Shown here: positions 23,085-35,090 of the stretch, piece after piece | How the letters are laid out: each line of letters opens with the position of its first letter | Numbering within the stretch: the first letter of the stretch is position 1 | Source of the DNA: Limnoperna fortunei | Lineage: Eukaryota; Mollusca; Bivalvia; Mytilida; Modiolidae | Assembly (NCBI GenBank): GCA_944474755.1 | Contig: OX104123.1 | Location: 14,884,275-14,948,274, forward strand | Direction: 5' to 3' | Length of the DNA stretch: 64,000 nt | Translations under genes and position numbers: made by a program | Notes under the pieces: generated by a model | Told to the model about the DNA's origin: nothing | What the model saw: only the letters and a program-made list of their open reading frames with translations | Database searches by the model: none

Positions 23085-23490
23085 TAATTATCGTACCCGG
23101 CGAGCATACTGTGAGGGTCTCCAATGCTCGACTCTTAAAGCAGCCTAGCGAGCCCCTAGGTGGGAGATATGGAGACCCTCTTGTTAGGGGTAGGGGATTT
23201 TTAGGTCATAATACAGACAGCTTGGCCACGGACCGTAGTGGGTAGCGTGTTTGGAGAGTGCCATGATCCATTCTTGAAATTTAACGACCCTTTGTAGATT
23301 TCTAAAAAGAGTAGGCTCATTGTAACAGACACAAAAAGGCTAAATTATCCCAATACTCTAAATTTTTCAAGTAGCAGTCCACATTTTGTTCCCTATGTCT
23401 CATCCCACCCATTGTTCCGTTGTTTTATTTATTGTCGCATAAATTCTGTCCACTGGACCTAAAGCAAAATCTAATCAATCAATTATTGTA
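23085..23490 (+). mobile_element. Dispersed repeat copy with TCAA tail
   Basis: It shares ordered blocks with 61,490-61,810: 'aggtcataatacagacagct', 'cacggaccgtagtgggtag', 'gtgtttggagag', 'cctttgtagat', and an end 'aatctaatcaatcaatta'. The TCAA-type 3' tail is also seen on the LINE at 48.5 kb. It is probably a truncated non-LTR or SINE copy of a family I cannot name. Confidence 0.45.
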
Positions 23491-24299
23491 CATTTTATTC
23501 AATTCATGTGTTTATTTTGCACAAGATTTTGACGCCATCTGGTTTCTGAAAATAGTCGTGTTAGCATCATTTATCGAAAAAAGATGCATCTTTCAAACAT
23601 CTACCGGAAATTTAAACCAATTGTATGAAAAAAATTCCTGATATGCAAATCAAATAAGAATTATAGAAGTCTAAAACCAATGCTCATAACATTTAGATGC
23701 TGAAATAAGTGGTCACCTTATTACGCTGTCATAAGCTTTAGCGTGTAAGCTTGGAGGGTTGGGGCAAAATGCGATACTGATAAAAAGAGTAATCAATGAG
23801 AGAAAAGACGTAAACGTAAACGTTAAGATGATGAGAAAGGTTTAGTAAATAACAAAGACGCTGATGGAATCACATGCAGAAATTGTGAAAACGGATTGAA
23901 AAAGCGAAGTTGGCAACACAGATCTAGTCGACGATAACGATCAATTAGAAGAAACGAACTTAACATGAAAAAGAGTATTACCGTCATCATAGTACAGGCA
24001 ACTAGAAAAAATAACAAAAACGGAAACAATAAATGTCCTCTTACTACAGTCTACTTTTGTCCTAACGTTAAGAAAGTTTTCATGTTCTTTTCTTTGATAC
24101 CAAACCATGATAAACACATAAACACATAAGGTAAGGTATTTAATGTGACGCCACGTTGAATTGCTTTTAATATTAATAATATCCATGAACACATTTTATT
24201 GAGTTACAAATCATACTATAGGTACAGCAGAGCATGATAACAGTCCATCCCAGAAGACAATTTTGCCTTGACCTTGCACCTATAAAATAATTTTAAATT

Positions 24300-24940
24300 A
24301 ACCTTACTCAAAAGCTAGTAATGGGATTGTGCTGAAATTCAAATTGACCGTCCTCTTATAGTACTTAACAGCTGTACAAAGTTTTAGAAGTAATCATAGG
24401 AAAACTGCCAATGTTTGAATGTTTTTAAAATTGGCCATTCTAAAAAACTACTTTTAAGATTGTGTCGAAAATTGACTTTATCTCCATTTTATAGTAGTTA
24501 GCCGTTGTGCGTGCAATGTTTCAACAAAATCTACTCAGTTGTCACCAACCGTTGACCAGAAAAAAATTAAATTGGCCAACAGCGAAAACTGCAAATTTGA
24601 TTGTGCTAAAAATTGAACTTTATCTTAATTTATTAGTACTTAAAATCCGTGCAAAGTTTAACAATCCTTTGGCGCGTGTTGTCATCTGGCAATCACCAAC
24701 TGTTGACCAATAAATAAAAATGAATATTCGTATGTCGAAAACTGCAAATTGGATTGTGCTGAAATTTCAATTTGCTCTACATTTAAAAGTACTTAACAGC
24801 TGTGCAAAGTTTAAAATCCATTGAATGTGCGTTTTCAAGTTGTCATACTACTGGGGCAATGACTGCCGGACAGATGGACAGACACAAAGCCATACGGAGG
24901 GAATCAGACATAATACTTCGCCACTTTGTGCGTCAGTTTA
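24300..24940. repeat. Tandem copies of a dispersed repeat with 'gacagatggacagacac' end
   Basis: Four diverged units (about 120-150 bp) share 'gattgtgctgaaattcaaat', 'tagtacttaacagctgtgca', 'aaagttt' and 'gttgtcatctgg'. The array ends 'cggacagatggacagacaca', then 'cggagggaatcagacataat'. The same ending follows the single copy at about 560-760. Confidence 0.6.
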
Positions 24941-25061
24941 ACATCTGACTTAAATACTGTCGAATCACAGATTTTAATGGATGAAATCAAAGAATGTTGT
25001 TGGCTTGATCCGCATGTCAAGGTATACATTTTTATACGCTCTTTTCAACGTAGAATATTGT

Positions 25062-25100
25062 TTGTTTGTTTGAATGAGGTTAAACGCCACCTTCATGTTT
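25062..25100 (-). repeat. SINE 3' tail fragment just upstream of gene A
   Basis: The sequence 'tttgtttgtttgaatgaggt' followed by 'taaacgccacctt' is the reverse complement of the 'gtggcgttaaac...caaacaaac' tail of the SINEs in this window. It lies about 40 bp upstream of the TATA box of gene A. Confidence 0.5.
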
Positions 25101-25141
25101 AATTTTAATTGTGCATCTAGAAGCCGGGTATTCGTCATATG

Positions 25142-25148
25142 TATATAA
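25142..25148 (+). promoter_or_regulatory. TATA box of membrane-lectin gene A
   Basis: TATATAA lies 52 bp upstream of the translated ATG, followed by 'ttgttttatttg'. The same block ('gtatataattgttt', or 'gtaaataattgttt') lies 56-62 bp upstream of the ATGs of loci B and C, so the core promoter was duplicated with the genes. With initiation about 30 bp downstream, the 5' UTR would be only about 25-30 nt. Confidence 0.5.
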
Positions 25149-25199
25149 TTGTTTTATTTGTACGAAACATCATTTAAAAGTGTCAATTGTCAGAATAAC

Positions 25200-25461
25200 A
25201 TGGACACCACAAAAGAGTATCTGGAGATAAACAATTACGCAACCACACATGTTTATCAAGAGCTAAGCAATTACACGACTGTTGCGGAAAGTATACCAGC
25301 AGGAAAGGACTCAATATCCAGAAAAGGTTCTAACGCCAAAGCAGTGAATAAATCTTGGAGAAACACGATTGGATTTCTGTGTCTTAATCTTTTTCTTGTG
25401 ATTATTGTTTCCATCTTGACATCTGTAGCCACGATGTATATTGCAAATAGAAAACATGAAG
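25200..25461 (+). CDS. Gene A exon 1: tyrosine tail and transmembrane helix
   Basis: It begins MDTTKEYLEI and encodes 87 codons plus one base, ending GAAG|GTATAA (phase 1). The transmembrane stretch is GFLCLNLFLVIIVSILTSVA, preceded by SWRNT. Homologous exons lie at 34689 and 42567; they share SW(R/K), FxCL, IIVS and the MY(I/V) end. I chose ATG 25200 over the in-frame upstream ATG at 25149 because all three paralogues start M(D/E)TT at this point and because 25149 lies only about 7 bp from the TATA box. Confidence 0.82.
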
Positions 25462-28400
25462 GTATAATTGATAAAAGTATTTAAATGAGAGAATCCATTT
25501 TTTAAATGTATGGTATTGTTTGTCTTTGCAACTACTATGCTTTTCATAAATGCAATAAACAATCTTCGCTAAACAAATCGCTGGTACCGTTGGAAGATGG
25601 TACCCAAACTGCATGTTTAAGATTCCTTCGAAATAACGCAAACGTTAAACGTAAATCAATCAAACCTTAACTTTTATATTAATGTAGTTAATTATTTTAA
25701 GGCTGAGATATGTCTTTTGTGAATTTTTATCTACTATATAAAGTTTTTAAATTTAATAGCAATATTGCAACAAGAAAAAGTCTTAAAAAGTATAGAAGTT
25801 GAAAAAGATCTTAAAGACTATTTAATATCTGATATATATAAAGTTGACACTAGTATTTCAGATAGTAATGCAGACATGGCAGTTTTTAAAAACTTAATTA
25901 ACAAAATCTTTCATTGAGGTAGTCATTGTCTAACTTAACTGCGAAAATTATTTTAATTCTAAGTTTTTTCTCTTTTTCTTTTTGCAAGGTATAGATAACC
26001 TTAGCCGGATTAGGTATAGGGTTTTTGAGTTTTAGTGATAAAAGCTCTATTTTAATTATTTGGATATTAAATAGGTTTGAGCGCGACTGATGAGCCTTGA
26101 TTAGACGAAACGTGCGTCTGGCAAAGTACACTATTAACTTTGGTATCTTTGAAAAAACATTTTATCTTTAATTTTATTAAAAAAGACCAAACTATAACCA
26201 ATACCACTAAAACTATAGCCTGGAAAAAACCCAGTCACTGATCATTTTTTCAATTTATCCATGCTTTGGAAAGCCTGACAAAAATTAATTGATTTGATGC
26301 TTGTTTTATGTCCAGCGGGCAGTATTTCAGCTATATTAATAAGGTGGAGAACAAGTCAACAAACAATAAATCAACGGGAAAAACGTTGACAATAGTATTT
26401 TACATAGTAATGCAGACTTGACAAAATCAGACGTGCATGTTTACATGTTCGTGGATTTGTTTTTTTTTCGTGCATGACTTAAAGCAACTAATTGGCGACA
26501 GGCGCTGCATATTCACCCATGCACATGGGTGACCCATGGTTTGGTTATTGTGTTCGGGTTACTCATTTTTGTTTTTTTTGTTGTTCCCTTTGTGATTTTT
26601 TTGTCGTGTGTGTGTCTCAATACGGATGTTGACAGTAAACTAAGGTGTTTGATATTTGTTGATCGTTCGGTTTTCTCACATTCTGAGATGCAGAAGGACA
26701 TACAATAATTACATTAGGTATGCATTTCATAGAAATCCGTCATTATCATTGGCCAAATTTGGTCACGTGCAATAACATAGCAATAACATAACACTGTGGC
26801 GTAGTATATTTCGATACGTAAATGGACATTTAATTGAATTTTGTCATACATTTCAAGTTCACAGAAAATGTGCTTCAGTCAACGTATTCAACCATCAATG
26901 AAACTTAAAAATAATGCATTTATTTCTAAATTACAACTTTTGGTTAATAGTCTTTAGATACCAGCATAGAATATTACAATATCAAACTATAATTTCTTTG
27001 GGGCATATATATGTTTAAATTTATTTTTAACTTTAAAAACAAAAAATAAATAAAAAAGAAATGAACACCAAATAAGGTCAGAGAACAGAAAAAGCGAAAA
27101 GGTAACGTTCATTGAAGTGACGAACAGTTCGTTATGTCCTGATAACAAAATAATTATCATTGTATCATTGTACTACTGTCAGTAACATTGTTAACATTAA
27201 CGTCTTTATCGGAAAGAACATATATCCGGTTGTGTTCTTAAAACAAACTTGAAACAATAAATAACAATAGATTTTGTCTTATTGTATCCTGTGCTGTTAT
27301 ATAATTATTTAAAAAAAAAACAATCTGGCCTTGACATTTCATTTATTGATATTTATTTATAAATGAATTGTACGAGAATACTGAGTTTTAATTGGCAGAA
27401 AATATTTTCTATCAGAGGATGGAAAAAAGTCATGGTCATGGAGACACGCTCTCTTTGACGTCATATATTATTCCGCTAAACGTTTGTATTGATCTTTTTA
27501 CAAAATGTAAAATTATAAACATTAAATTGTCAATTCCCATTCTTGAATTTATTTATTAGTATAAACCACAAAAAATATTTTCTCCATAACATAATTTCAT
27601 TTTTACACATTGTATAATCTGCGTAGCTTATTATATAAAACACAGCGGGAATTTTTTATCCCTTGATAAAGAAATTATTTTTTGAAGTTCTTTGTAGTTA
27701 AATTACTAATTGTGAACCTTACTCCCCATTTGTTTCCTATAGGTAAAACCACTACGCTAAATAGAAGTCTAACTCAAAAGGGAGAAACCGGTATTATGCA
27801 ACTTGCTTCTCGTTTTAAAGATCACTATCATTCGTTATATATGTCATATTAAAAATAAGATTAACATTGCCCTACAAGACATTAAATAAATCCAAACTAC
27901 TTCATAACGTCTATTGAACACTTCGTGCCAGTTCTAAATTTAATTTAGAGAAAAGGACTATATTTCTGGGACAATCGAATGACATTTTTCATTCTTTAAA
28001 CTGATGTAAGTTAATACAGCATCGGGATATTATCACAAATACAAGATAATCGAGAAAGAGTTGTTTCCTTTGCAACCATAAGTTTGACTGAAAGTGAAAG
28101 AAAACATTTTGTCACAATAAAAGAAATATTGGCAGTTGTTTACTTCATTTAACATTTAAACATTCTTGGTTAATCCAAAGAACTGATCACTTAAATTCAA
28201 AGCTATGTTTTCATGAGAAACACATATTTGTGCTGGGAAGATCAGAGCTCTTCATTTAACAAATGAAATACCATTTTTGAAACCATAAGATGTCACGTGT
28301 TGTAATATTGTCTTTATAAAAATAGTTTCCTTATTTCTGTTATTATTTTTCAAAAATGCATAATATTTTAATAAACAAAACATTTTCATAGCTTTTTTAT

Positions 28401-29564
28401 TATTTACATTCTAATTTTTAGTAATTCCGACGAGAACCGGATGTAAGTACAATATAGTTGTTAGAGTAAACAGATTTCTGTATCACATATATACAGAATA
28501 TATATACAGAATATTTATAATTTAAAAGACAAAAAGACTAGATTTAATTATATATATGGTATGACTATTATATTAGTATACCCTTTGAGCAACATAATGT
28601 ATTTGTGGCAACATAACAGTCAACATAGGTGTCCGTCGAATGAAAAAAAAAAACAAAAAAAAAAAACAAAGAAAACCAGAAAAAATCCTAATATACTGGT
28701 TTTTTCTTACTTATTTATACTTTTGGCACAAAAAATCAATTACATAATGGCAACAAGTTGTAACGTCAATCTGTTCATGTATTGGCTCAAATAACTTTTT
28801 CGCCAAATGTAATTCTTGAAAAAATGTGTTGCACAAATTGTCCAAGAGAAGATCATCGCAATATACCGACTTTTATATCACATTCTATACTATTTGCCCT
28901 TTTATTTAAAAAACAGTTATAGTTATTATTTTCCATACGTAAATAATAATGTAAACTTCTACAAAATACAAAAACACTACACAGTAAAATAATCCTATTT
29001 TTAACAACAGGTTTTAACATATTGATAGTATTAGAGTCGAGTCATGTTTGTGTCAAATCCGTACATGATATTTGAGACTGGTAGGAAAATTATGCATGCG
29101 CTGTAAAATATTTTAAAGTCAGATCAGAAATGTGTTCACGGTTTGCAGAATTGACGTCATGACGGAAATCTTTAAGAAGAAACACAATGTTGATGTGTAT
29201 AATTAACAGTATAATATTACATATTATTTTTAAAGGACATTACAGCCTCATACATTTTTATTGCTGAATTTACATATTTGCATGGTATATTTGTTAAGGT
29301 CAGTCCGGCCAAGCGGAGATGGGGTATACAGAATTGGAAAGAGGCAAGTCTACGACAGTCAATATTACGTTCTACCCACCATTTACTTTCGCTCCAGCAA
29401 TGGTATGGGGTCTCACACATTTAGATTCAATACAAACAGAAAATGTTCGTATAAACGCGGAAGTAATGAACCTTAGTTTGACGAAATTCATTCTGAAAAT
29501 TAATTCTTATAAAAGTACACTTACCTACAATGCAAAGGTGTCATGGATGGCATGCCCAAAGTAA
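25200..29564 (+). CDS. Gene A: type II membrane receptor with ITAM and H-type lectin domain
   Basis: The exons are 25200-25461, 28422-28442 and 29299-29564 (stop TAA at 29562), giving 182 residues. Residues 1-56 are cytoplasmic, 57-81 form one hydrophobic helix, and 95-182 are extracellular. There is no signal peptide, so a type II topology is inferred. The tail contains EYLEINNYATTHVYQEL: Y7-L-E-I, eight residues, Y19-Q-E-L, the canonical ITAM spacing. The ectodomain matches the H-type lectin pattern (discoidin II C-terminal domain, Helix agglutinin): FYPPFTFAPAMVWGLTHLDS, an N-glycosylation NIT, and the closing YNAKVSWMACPK. C95 and C180 may pair. It is probably a galactosamine-type sugar receptor on the surface of a haemocyte or epithelial cell. 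Ligand and signalling are inferred. Confidence 0.75.
26283..26350 (-). repeat. LINE/SINE 3' tail fragment in gene A intron 1
   Basis: 'atgtccagcgggcagtattt' followed by 'cagctatatta' matches the reverse complement of the LINE 3' end at 48,540-48,590 ('cgtccagcaagcgatatttc' then 'agctatattc'). Confidence 0.45.
28422..28442 (+). CDS. Gene A exon 2: 21-nt microexon
   Basis: It is bounded by ctaatttttag and a GTAAGT donor. With the phase-1 G of exon 1 it reads VIPTRTG and hands one T to exon 3, which makes TGT (Cys95). Both phases and the resulting cysteine, which is conserved in the degenerate copy at 38972, support it. A 21-nt exon can arise by chance, so transcript evidence would decide. Confidence 0.55.
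29299..29564 (+). CDS. Gene A exon 3: H-type lectin domain
   Basis: The acceptor is tatttgttaag. The frame opens (C)QSGQAEMGYTELERGKS, comparable to the 'QSG' start of snail H-type lectins. It continues NITFYPPFTFAPAMVWGL, then LDS, and ends VSWMACPK before TAA. The length (about 88 residues) is normal for one domain. Potential N-glycosylation sites are NIT (116) and NLS (152). An AATAAA signal lies at 29721-29726. Confidence 0.82.
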
Positions 29565-29720
29565 ACCTTATTCTAGATCAGCATACAAGCTGGAATACTT
29601 TTTCTTTAAAGAACAATAATATCATTACTTGCTTCCAAGTAAAAATGTACATTATACTGTTTGTTTGTGACAATAAATTGACCAACTACAATATATGTAT
29701 ATTTTTGTGTCCAAAAATTA

Positions 29721-29726
29721 AATAAA
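29721..29726 (+). terminator. Polyadenylation signal of gene A
   Basis: AATAAA lies 157 bp after the stop codon of the H-type lectin exon. Another AATAAA lies near 29672. Either could end the 3' UTR. Confidence 0.5.
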
Positions 29727-29739
29727 AGACCAGGTAGAA

Positions 29740-31140
29740 AAAAGACGGGTGAAGCTAGTAATACAAATAATACGTGTCAATTGCTGAAGTTGCTGTGTTT
29801 TTGTTGGTTCTCGAGCTTGGCCTGTCAAATTGCATGATTGCATTTTTGGGTTTATTGTTTGTGTCTTATTGATTGGCAGCTATTGTCTCTACTGGTTTCG
29901 GAGAACTTTCAGATCACTTCGGGTTTAATATTTTTATCCCATATAGTTTTTATCTCTTTTGGTTTTGCAGTTCTTGTGTAATCTATAGGTTATTTTGAAA
30001 TAAAATCTATTGAACATTATTCATTTAAATACTTGGTTTTTAGTATATAATTTTTATTGAGGCCAGTGTTATATTAGCATGGTTTAACTAAAGATGTTCT
30101 TCAATATCATATGTAGTAAATAATGTAAATATTTTCTGCTTCTGACACATTTGTAATGTGTGACCATAATATTACATATATTGTTACAATAACATATAGA
30201 AGGTGCAATCAGTAGTTCAAGTTTCATTATATCTGTGATCATGTAAAAATATAAGGTGCGCATGTTTCTTCATGTTGCACCTATATCTGGTAACAAAATA
30301 AGAAAGACCCGTTGCCATTTAACAATTACAGTTTTCTTGCAATATATGGTGTTTTTTATTACATTTTTCTACCAGGAGGAAAGAATAAATGTTTATGACT
30401 TGATTGATGCTTTGTTATTGCGACTTCGATAAAAGATCTGTTTAGTTTTTCTGCAGAAAGTCGGTGGTTTTAACCGGGTACACCAGGTTCCTGCCTCCAT
30501 AAAAATGTTGCTGTAAATTTGCTGACTATCATAAAAACAATATTGTCAACGTAATAATATTGCAACATGTGTTCTTCCCGACATTAAGACGTTGATATAC
30601 TGTTTTAACTGTTTGAACATAGCATGCGTAAAACTGTGACCTGGGTATGTAAAGATATAAAACTATAGAAGGGAGAATTAATAACATGGGAGATAATGCG
30701 TACATTAATTTGAAATTGCCCTCTTTCGTCAAATTTAAACAAGTAGGCGCAATATAGAAAAAGGCTAAATATCTGTCTTTACCTAATATTTCATCGTTTT
30801 TCAGCGGCACTTCTTCTCTTTTATACATCCCCTTTTCCGAATTGCTTTATTGTTTGTAACTTGTTTTCGTCTTAAATACAGCTTAAATGTTTCGCGCTGG
30901 AATTACCAATGAATCATTATAAAAAGTTACGTTAATTATACATCTCTATATAAATATAGTGGAGAAAATCTAGCACAAACTTAATAATTAAATCAAAGAT
31001 TGACAATACATCTTATGATTTTCATGTGAAAAGAAAATAATTAAATAAACTGATAGTTTTAAAGGTGGCCAATGAAGACAATGACTAATTTTTGCAAATA
31101 ATAATATTGAACTTCTTGGTTATCCACTGAACTTATCTCA
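29740..31140. other. Intergenic DNA between gene A and locus B, left part
   Basis: AT-rich; I see no exon-like segment with splice sites and no recognisable domain. The minus-strand open frame at 30,529-30,828 has no known motif. Confidence 0.35.
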
Positions 31141-31189
31141 CAGAGTTTCCCAGTTGAATGTGCACATGGTAAGAAGGGAAGCACAGCAT

Positions 31190-31790
31190 TTAGTAAGTTA
31201 CCATCATGAACTAACTTTCCCGTCCAAATGTACTTTTGCTAAATAAGAAATAAGAAATCCATTATGAAATTAAGGATTGAATAAAGTTTAAATATTGACT
31301 CTCAGGCCATTTTATGTAGATCTAATTATCGAAAGTTATATTTGGTTCAAAGCAATAACATCTTGGTACTAAAAGTATGTCCTTCAAATTTCAATATTCT
31401 TGCAGGAAAAAACTGGAGAAAAGAAACTGGTATTGTGTGTGTGTGTCTGTGTCCGGTGTGTGTGTTAAAATAAAATATATTTATAGTCGCAACAGTTTTT
31501 AAGCTTAATAAATGCATTTCACTTCTGTTTCAGTTGAGTAATTTAGCATTTAACAACTAGTTACCATCTTGAACTATTTTCCCACCCAAATGCATTATTG
31601 CTACATAATTCAAGAACTAATTAAATCCAGTATGAAATTAAGGATTGAATAAAGTTTAATTATTGACTATCAGGCCATTTTATGTAGATCTAATTATTGA
31701 AAGTTATGTATTGTTCAAATCAACAACATCTTGGTACTAAAAGTATGTCCCTAAAATATTGCAATAAGCTTGCATGAAGAAACTGGAGAT
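31190..31790. repeat. Direct duplication of about 215 bp
   Basis: 31,190-31,410 and 31,555-31,775 share 'atgaaattaaggattgaata', 'aggccattttatgtagatct' and 'catcttggtactaaaagtat' in order, with about 85% identity by eye. Between them lies a 'gtgtgtgtgtgtctgtgtcc' microsatellite. It is non-coding. Confidence 0.65.
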
Positions 31791-33744
31791 CAAAATGCAT
31801 GTGCTTATTATACAATTATTTCAGACTGATGTCGTATTTTCATATACATGTATATATTTAGATTTCAAAAGTTAATTAGAAAACAAAATACAAATTTCGC
31901 AAATGAAACAATTGCTCATTGATTCCTTTAATTGCAATAGTAACGGGGTTTATTTTTATTTAGCTGTTTAACTTTCAGTTATGCATTACCTTTTCAATAA
32001 TATATCATATATGTTGTTTATAATTTTGACACGCTGTTGTTATTTACTGGAACCTAATGTATATCTTATGTAAAAGCAAGCAGTTGGTGTTTCGAGTTTT
32101 GTACAGTCTCGGATTTTTACCATTTCTGTAATTGTATTTTCATACTTATGTAAGTTTCTAACAACGAGACATAACAACTTTGTTATAAATTCAGTTATTG
32201 GTTCACTTTCTATTAACAAAGTTTTAATTGGATAATTATTTTTAGTACTATGTTTCTATTAATATCCATTAATGAGTATTTACGCTCATTTTTTTCTAGT
32301 CAAAATCGCTTTTTATATAGAGCCACTGTAGCTTACGCACGGCACTAGGTAGGTGCATTCCATCAAAGCACCAATTCACAAGTATTTTTTATACTTTTCT
32401 AACTTCAATATGTAAAAAGGGGGGATACAATATTTTATAGAATTTTTTGCTATTTGCTCTGACACTTCTGGTTGGGCCCACACATTGTTTTGGTTTAATT
32501 TTGAATAAATTATTATTATTTTTAGTTTTCTAAATATTTTTGGTAGGAAAAACAATAGTACATATTTGTAGCTACTTAAAGTCTAGGATTGTATGTAGTT
32601 TTATCTAAAGATTGTTATAAAACGTAGTTGTTAAAACACAAATCCAAATAATGTTAAATTTTAAAATATTTTGTGTAAAATAAAAGTATAAAAACCTTTC
32701 CATCTTTGTTTCCACTTTAGTAGAGACTCAGGTCCAGTGATCGGATCCTTAGTATTTAATTAATAAGGAGGCTGTCTAGTTCACTTACAAAGTCAGCAGT
32801 CAAACCTACGGCTCTGGATGTCATAAAGTGTTCTTTGTCATTCAAAAACCCAAACATAAAAAGTGAAATTGCAAACAATACATAAAATAAAAACACAAAT
32901 CAATACTTAAACGTCAATTTAAATAATCTTCCTATTACACAATGAAGGAATTAATATCAAATTTTATTATGGCAGCAAAACTACAACGAAACATTTTCTT
33001 CAGAATGAAATAAAAAACAGTACTCATTAACTGATCACGAAAAAATGACTAAAGCACCGAGCATTATAAACTTAAACAGATAAACATTTACAAGCTATTC
33101 TTGTTATTGCCTCTTATCCTGTTGATTAAATGTTTGGTGGAGTGTGAAAATGAAAATTTGTGATCTTAGAGGAAAATTTTAAAGGTCAAATGTTCATCTT
33201 TTTAATTTGGTAAAAAAGATTACTTTAACTCTTTGGATCTGTTGACTACCTCAGTGGGATATTTTTTTTTAAATCCATTTCAATGTCTAGATCTATGTCA
33301 TTTTTTCATGCAATCATTGTCATTTTCTTTGAGAATATGTGAACCGTTCACCAAAAACAGCTATGATAAAATCCCATAGCTGTACACGTGAATAAGGTTA
33401 TTATAAAATGTATGTAGGCTATAGTATTTAAACCGTAGATAAAATGGTGTAAATTTAAGCTTTAAATCACTCAATAATGAAATAGAATAATTCCAGCTTT
33501 TTTTGAGAAACTACAAATTAAATCATTTCAAACCTTATCCAGTACACTCACTAAAGCAGGATTTACTCAACCATGTTGACTTTGTTTAAGTTGCTATTGT
33601 AAACTTGGCGTCTGTCTTCAGAATCAATTGATGTATGTAACCCTATTCTTTTGCACATTTTTAATATATATTAATATCCCATAAATGAACTAGTACTTTC
33701 CATCCAAAGCTAACATGTTATTATATGACATTATATTACTAACG

Positions 33745-33960
33745 AGGGCGGTCGAGATTGGGTCCAGTTCTGGTCGAGACACATTCAGTCTTGTCAGAAT
33801 AGTCGAGACTGATTCACACAATAATCAGACTAGTCGAGACTCGGTCGAGTAAAAAATCAGATCATTTCAGAGTAATTCTGACTTTTCAGTCAAATCAAGA
33901 ATTTTGTCAATAAAAGTTATGTAAAATTAAGACCGATTCAGACCGGTCGAGTAAAAATCA
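33745..33960. repeat. 'gtcgaga/gtcgagt' word-rich segment
   Basis: The heptamer gtcgaga, or gtcgagt, recurs six times with 'cagac', 'cagact' and 'tcagtaca' companions. It is an irregular low-complexity array with no coding potential. Confidence 0.5.
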
Positions 33961-34688
33961 GTACAATTCTGTACAAAAACTAACCTTTTTCAGACATTTC
34001 CTGTTTTGTATTGATACCTAAATATATAATGATGATAATGCTTTATATGTGATCGATTACTACAGATGGATTATGAAAACGGTGTTCTTTTTTTAACAAA
34101 TAACGTGGCGAAAGTGGTTATACGGCATGTACAAACTACACAATTAAAGTAATGTTCTTAGATTTGAAAATGATGTCTGCTGTATACGAAACGGATTTGC
34201 TTAACTTTCTCATTCACCAGATTTCACCTTTAGGTTATATTTAGTTTAAGGTCCTCATCCTTTATTTCCTGTATTATTTGTTATTGTTTAGGCACGTTCT
34301 CTTTATTGATTTTTTTATTACGCCTCATTATATCCTGCTTATATACATTAACCTTCTGTGCCGATATAATGCTCACGAAATGGTTTACATCATTAACAAA
34401 AAATAAATTCCAATCATTTCACACTAGTGCTAGGGAACAACCCAAAAATAAGAACCTCTTAAATAGGCCAACTTTATTAACTAATCTACAGTAACGTTCA
34501 TTTGACTAGTATCGGTAACCTACCTTTAAAACATGCTACCCATTGAGGAAAACTTGCCCGGTTTTCCAAACAATGCTATTGTTTGTTTGCAACAAAATCA
34601 CTTCTTAATGCAGAGTGCAGCGATTGTATATAATTGTTTGGTTTGAAAGTTACTTGATTTAAATTTCTCAAACATTTCTCTTAACAAG

Positions 34689-35090
34689 ATGGAGACAACA
34701 CATGAATATATAGATCTCGACAATTACGCGACAATTGAAGAAAATGCTCCAGCTGCAAACAAAGCGGTATCTAAAAAACGTTCTGACGACAAAGATCTAA
34801 AAAACGTTCTGACGACAAAGATCTAAAAAACGTTCTGACGACAAAGATCTAAAAAACGTTCTGACGACAAAGATCTAAAAAACGTTCTGACGACAAAGTA
34901 GTGGATATTTCTTGGAAAAGCAGGATTGCATTTATATGTTTAACTCTTGTACTTATGATAATTGTTTCTGTGTTGACATTTATAGCCATGATGTATGTAA
35001 CAAAAAGAAGATATGAAGGCATCACTTATGATAGTGTATATATCTGTCATATGGGAGCCAATGCTTGGCGTTTCCTCAAGTGAATTATTA
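34689..35090 (+). pseudogene. Locus B exon 1: broken membrane-anchor exon
   Basis: It begins METTHEYIDLDNYATIEEN, parallel to genes A and C (TATATAA at 34627-34633). Then a 26-bp unit ('gatctaaaaaacgttctgac' + 'gacaaa') is present five times at 34770-34899. The four extra copies add 104 bp, shift the frame by two and hit TAA. The transmembrane part survives in another frame (SWKSRIAFICLTLVLMIIVS). The splice donor that reads GAAG|GTA in A and C is GAAG|GCA here. With the decayed lectin exon at 38,972, this locus is most likely dead. Confidence 0.75.
34770..34899. repeat. 26-bp coding minisatellite, five units
   Basis: There are five near-perfect units inside locus B exon 1. Genes A and C have a single equivalent (AAA..TGTTCTGATGGCAAA). 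Copy numbers of one, four or seven would keep the reading frame; the five seen here do not. Confidence 0.85.
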
